A stretch of DNA of 64,000 bases from Cymodocea nodosa (Eukaryota > Streptophyta > Magnoliopsida > Alismatales > Cymodoceaceae): assembly GCA_036874045.1 (NCBI GenBank), contig CM072336.1, positions 26,301,501 to 26,365,500 on the forward strand. The letters run 5' to 3'. Positions 62,601 through 64,000 of this stretch are shown here, one piece after another. The stretch's first letter is position 1, and each line of letters begins with the position of its first letter. The notes under the pieces were generated by a model that saw only the letters and a program-made list of their open reading frames with translations, was not told the DNA's origin and did no database searches. Both the position numbers and the translations under genes were made by a program.

Positions 62601-63611
62601 TTGTAGAATTGCAAGAGTTTTTTCTTTTAAGTTGCCTCTTTTTCTTTAGAGGGCGTAAAAGTATTTCATGTTCTCTAATTTCATTCTTTTTGCATATGTC
62701 CTAGGTTACACCATTTCTTTCAGCAAGATGCTTTTGCACTCAAATGCACCAAAATATTATCCCAAGCCACTTATTGACAAACAAGCTTTCTTCTCCTGAT
62801 TAGCCATCAGGTATCCTTTCCGCAATCTTTTCTACAGAGGAACAATTGTAAATTTCATAACATCTTGTTATTCTTTGCATTACATTCATTGCAGAAATTC
62901 CATTCATATAACTTGTTCTCCCTTTTGCTGGTGTCTTTATTTAGTGCTATTACAAATCATGCTCATCAAACATTTTCCAGAGAAATTTTATCAGCTAATG
63001 TTGTGTTGAATATTTCTGTTTATTCACTTGTTTTTTAATATTTTAAGTTGATGAACTAGAACCATTCCAATCATTGGTATTCCATAATATTAAATGGTTT
63101 TTTGGGTCCCTCTATACTTCATGGAACCAACAAGGGTGCCATAATTTTTTAATCTCAACCATTCATTTGTTGGGATTTATAATTGCAAAAAAGCTATAGA
63201 TAACATCTTTTAGTTGCATTTTGTGAGAGAACTTCGTGGGTATCAAAGTATTTACTTTTTATTACGATTTACCTTATCCACCCATATACATTGTGGTTGA
63301 TTTTTCTGTAAAATGGTTTTTTTCTATTATTTAAGTTGATGAAGTTGGAAGCACTATTTTCTTCATAGAAAGGTGATTTTTTTTGTGCCATTTAGTGATT
63401 TTCCTTCCAGTAATGTACATTTGCCCCATGTCTTCAACACACTTCCTCTGTTGATGTTGCAGGCCTCTATGCAGATCTTGTGACAAGGGTGACAAATTTT
63501 CAAAATGAAGATAAAGGTTTCATGGTCTTGGCTGGTGATGTTTTTGATGTACCAATTAGAAAGGATATAGTTCACCGTGTGGTACGGTGGCAACTTGCAA
63601 AGCGGCAACAG
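59648..63611 (+). CDS. MRPL4: Mitochondrial ribosomal protein uL4 (L4), 5' two exons; continues past the window
   Basis: This nuclear gene encodes protein L4 of the mitochondrial large ribosomal subunit. Exon 1 (59648-59918) encodes about 90 aa, beginning 'MASLLRAAVLRRAAVPLRLP' and rich in Arg, Ser and Leu with no early acidic residue, a typical mitochondrial presequence. Exon 2 (63463-63611) encodes 'LYADLVTRVTNFQNEDKGF' and 'DVFDVPIRKDIVHRVVRWQL' with 'AKRQQ', the start of the uL4 fold as seen in plant mitochondrial L4. Both borders are GT-AG and the phases match. A second donor at 59955 (gtgagt, closer to consensus) is also in phase and would add 12 codons. The frame is open upstream to 59432, but that start lies before the TATA box. 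The remaining exons, with the conserved uL4 loop, lie beyond 64000; I saw no further exon between 63612 and 64000. Confidence 0.85.
60713..60877. repeat. 83-bp tandem duplication beside the foldback
   Basis: 'aattcatgaag(t/a)ccacc' at 60713 recurs at 60796, and the copies stay alignable through 'tctcctcctccc'. The second copy ends exactly where the left arm of the foldback begins. Confidence 0.85.
60878..63190. repeat. 2.3-kb foldback: two ~1-kb inverted arms in intron 1 of the uL4m gene
   Basis: The left arm, about 60878-61870, is the reverse complement of the right arm, about 62200-63190, at roughly 85-88% identity judged by eye. Paired blocks include the ends ('ttttgcaatt' at 60878 with 'aattgcaaaa' ending at 63190), the block around 61190-61220 with 62850-62880, and a perfect 22-base match of 61845-61866 with 62203-62224. 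The midpoint is 62034 for both the outermost and inner pairs, so the arms are colinear with little net insertion or deletion. The loop is about 330 bp. Matching broken frames exist in each arm (61553-61768 minus and 62298-62600 plus) but match no family I know. I found no clear target-site duplication. It may be a foldback transposon or an inverted duplication. Confidence 0.88.
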
Positions 63612-64000
63612 GTTTCTACTGAAATTATTATGTATTTTGGTTCTTTTATTTTGAGCATCATTTTGATTCCTTAATTTTTGTTGATTGCAAGATAAGTAGG
63701 ATAAATGAAATCAGAGAGCAGAAAATAATCTTCCATCAAGCAAATAATCAGTTAGCTATAATTGTTTACTATTCTTTTGAAATTATATCTATCATCTATG
63801 TAGCCTATAGCCCGCATGAAATAATAAACATGAGAAAGACAATTTAGACAAGGGAAAAGTGAAAAAAAGTAAATAATCAAGAGTATAGCATGTTAAGTGG
63901 TGCATTTATGTTATATAAAAAATTGAGCACGTTTTCTTGGAGAAAAGCAACAAAAACAAAAAATAATGAATGTGAAATTATTTTCAGATTATGTAAGTAT
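63612..64000. other. Start of intron 2 of the uL4m gene
   Basis: AT-rich sequence follows the donor at 63612. I see no exon before the window ends. Confidence 0.6.

Noticed and set aside
1-64000. CRISPR arrays, operons, ribosome-binding sites or prophage
   Set aside because: The introns, TATA boxes and gene families are those of a plant nuclear genome. The tandem repeats have no unique spacers of constant length.

Overview
The window is nuclear DNA from a flowering plant. It has spliced genes with GT-AG introns, very AT-rich intergenic DNA and many decayed transposons. A monocot is likely: the coding exons of several genes are much richer in GC than their surroundings, and the cellulose synthase ends like grass and other monocot secondary-wall enzymes. 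A non-grass commelinid (Zingiberales-like) is my best guess, at low confidence.

Layout. 1-5.7 kb: AT-rich intergenic DNA with a broken PIF/Harbinger transposase and an orphan GC island. 5.8-6.8 kb (+): an intronless serine/histidine-rich plant protein with a TATA box and a 24-base C run in its 3' flank. 6.8-17.7 kb: mostly empty, with a 22-nt degenerate tandem repeat and a tRNA-Tyr-like gene (-) whose anticodon reads GCA. 17.8-28.5 kb (-): a complete 16-exon ATXR7/SDG25-type histone H3K4 methyltransferase (1,419 aa predicted). 32.1-33.7 kb (+): an intronless PLS/E-type PPR protein. 38.4-44.3 kb (+): a complete 14-exon secondary-wall cellulose synthase of CESA7/IRX3 type (1,086 aa predicted). 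48.5-49.5 kb (+): an unrecognised small spliced gene. 52.1-52.4 kb (-): a SAUR auxin-response gene. 52.6-59.4 kb: AT-rich repeats, CACTA-like DNA and a second PIF/Harbinger relic. 59.6 kb to beyond the right end (+): the first two exons of the nuclear gene for mitochondrial ribosomal protein uL4, split by a 3.5-kb intron.

The genes are ordinary, unlinked plant housekeeping, cell-wall and regulatory genes and do not form a pathway or cluster. The most unusual structure is in intron 1 of the uL4 gene: a 2.3-kb foldback of two colinear ~1-kb inverted arms around a ~0.33-kb loop, which would make a very long RNA hairpin in the pre-mRNA. The most unusual RNA gene is the well-folded tRNA-Tyr body with a cysteine anticodon. 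I found no clearly new biochemical system.
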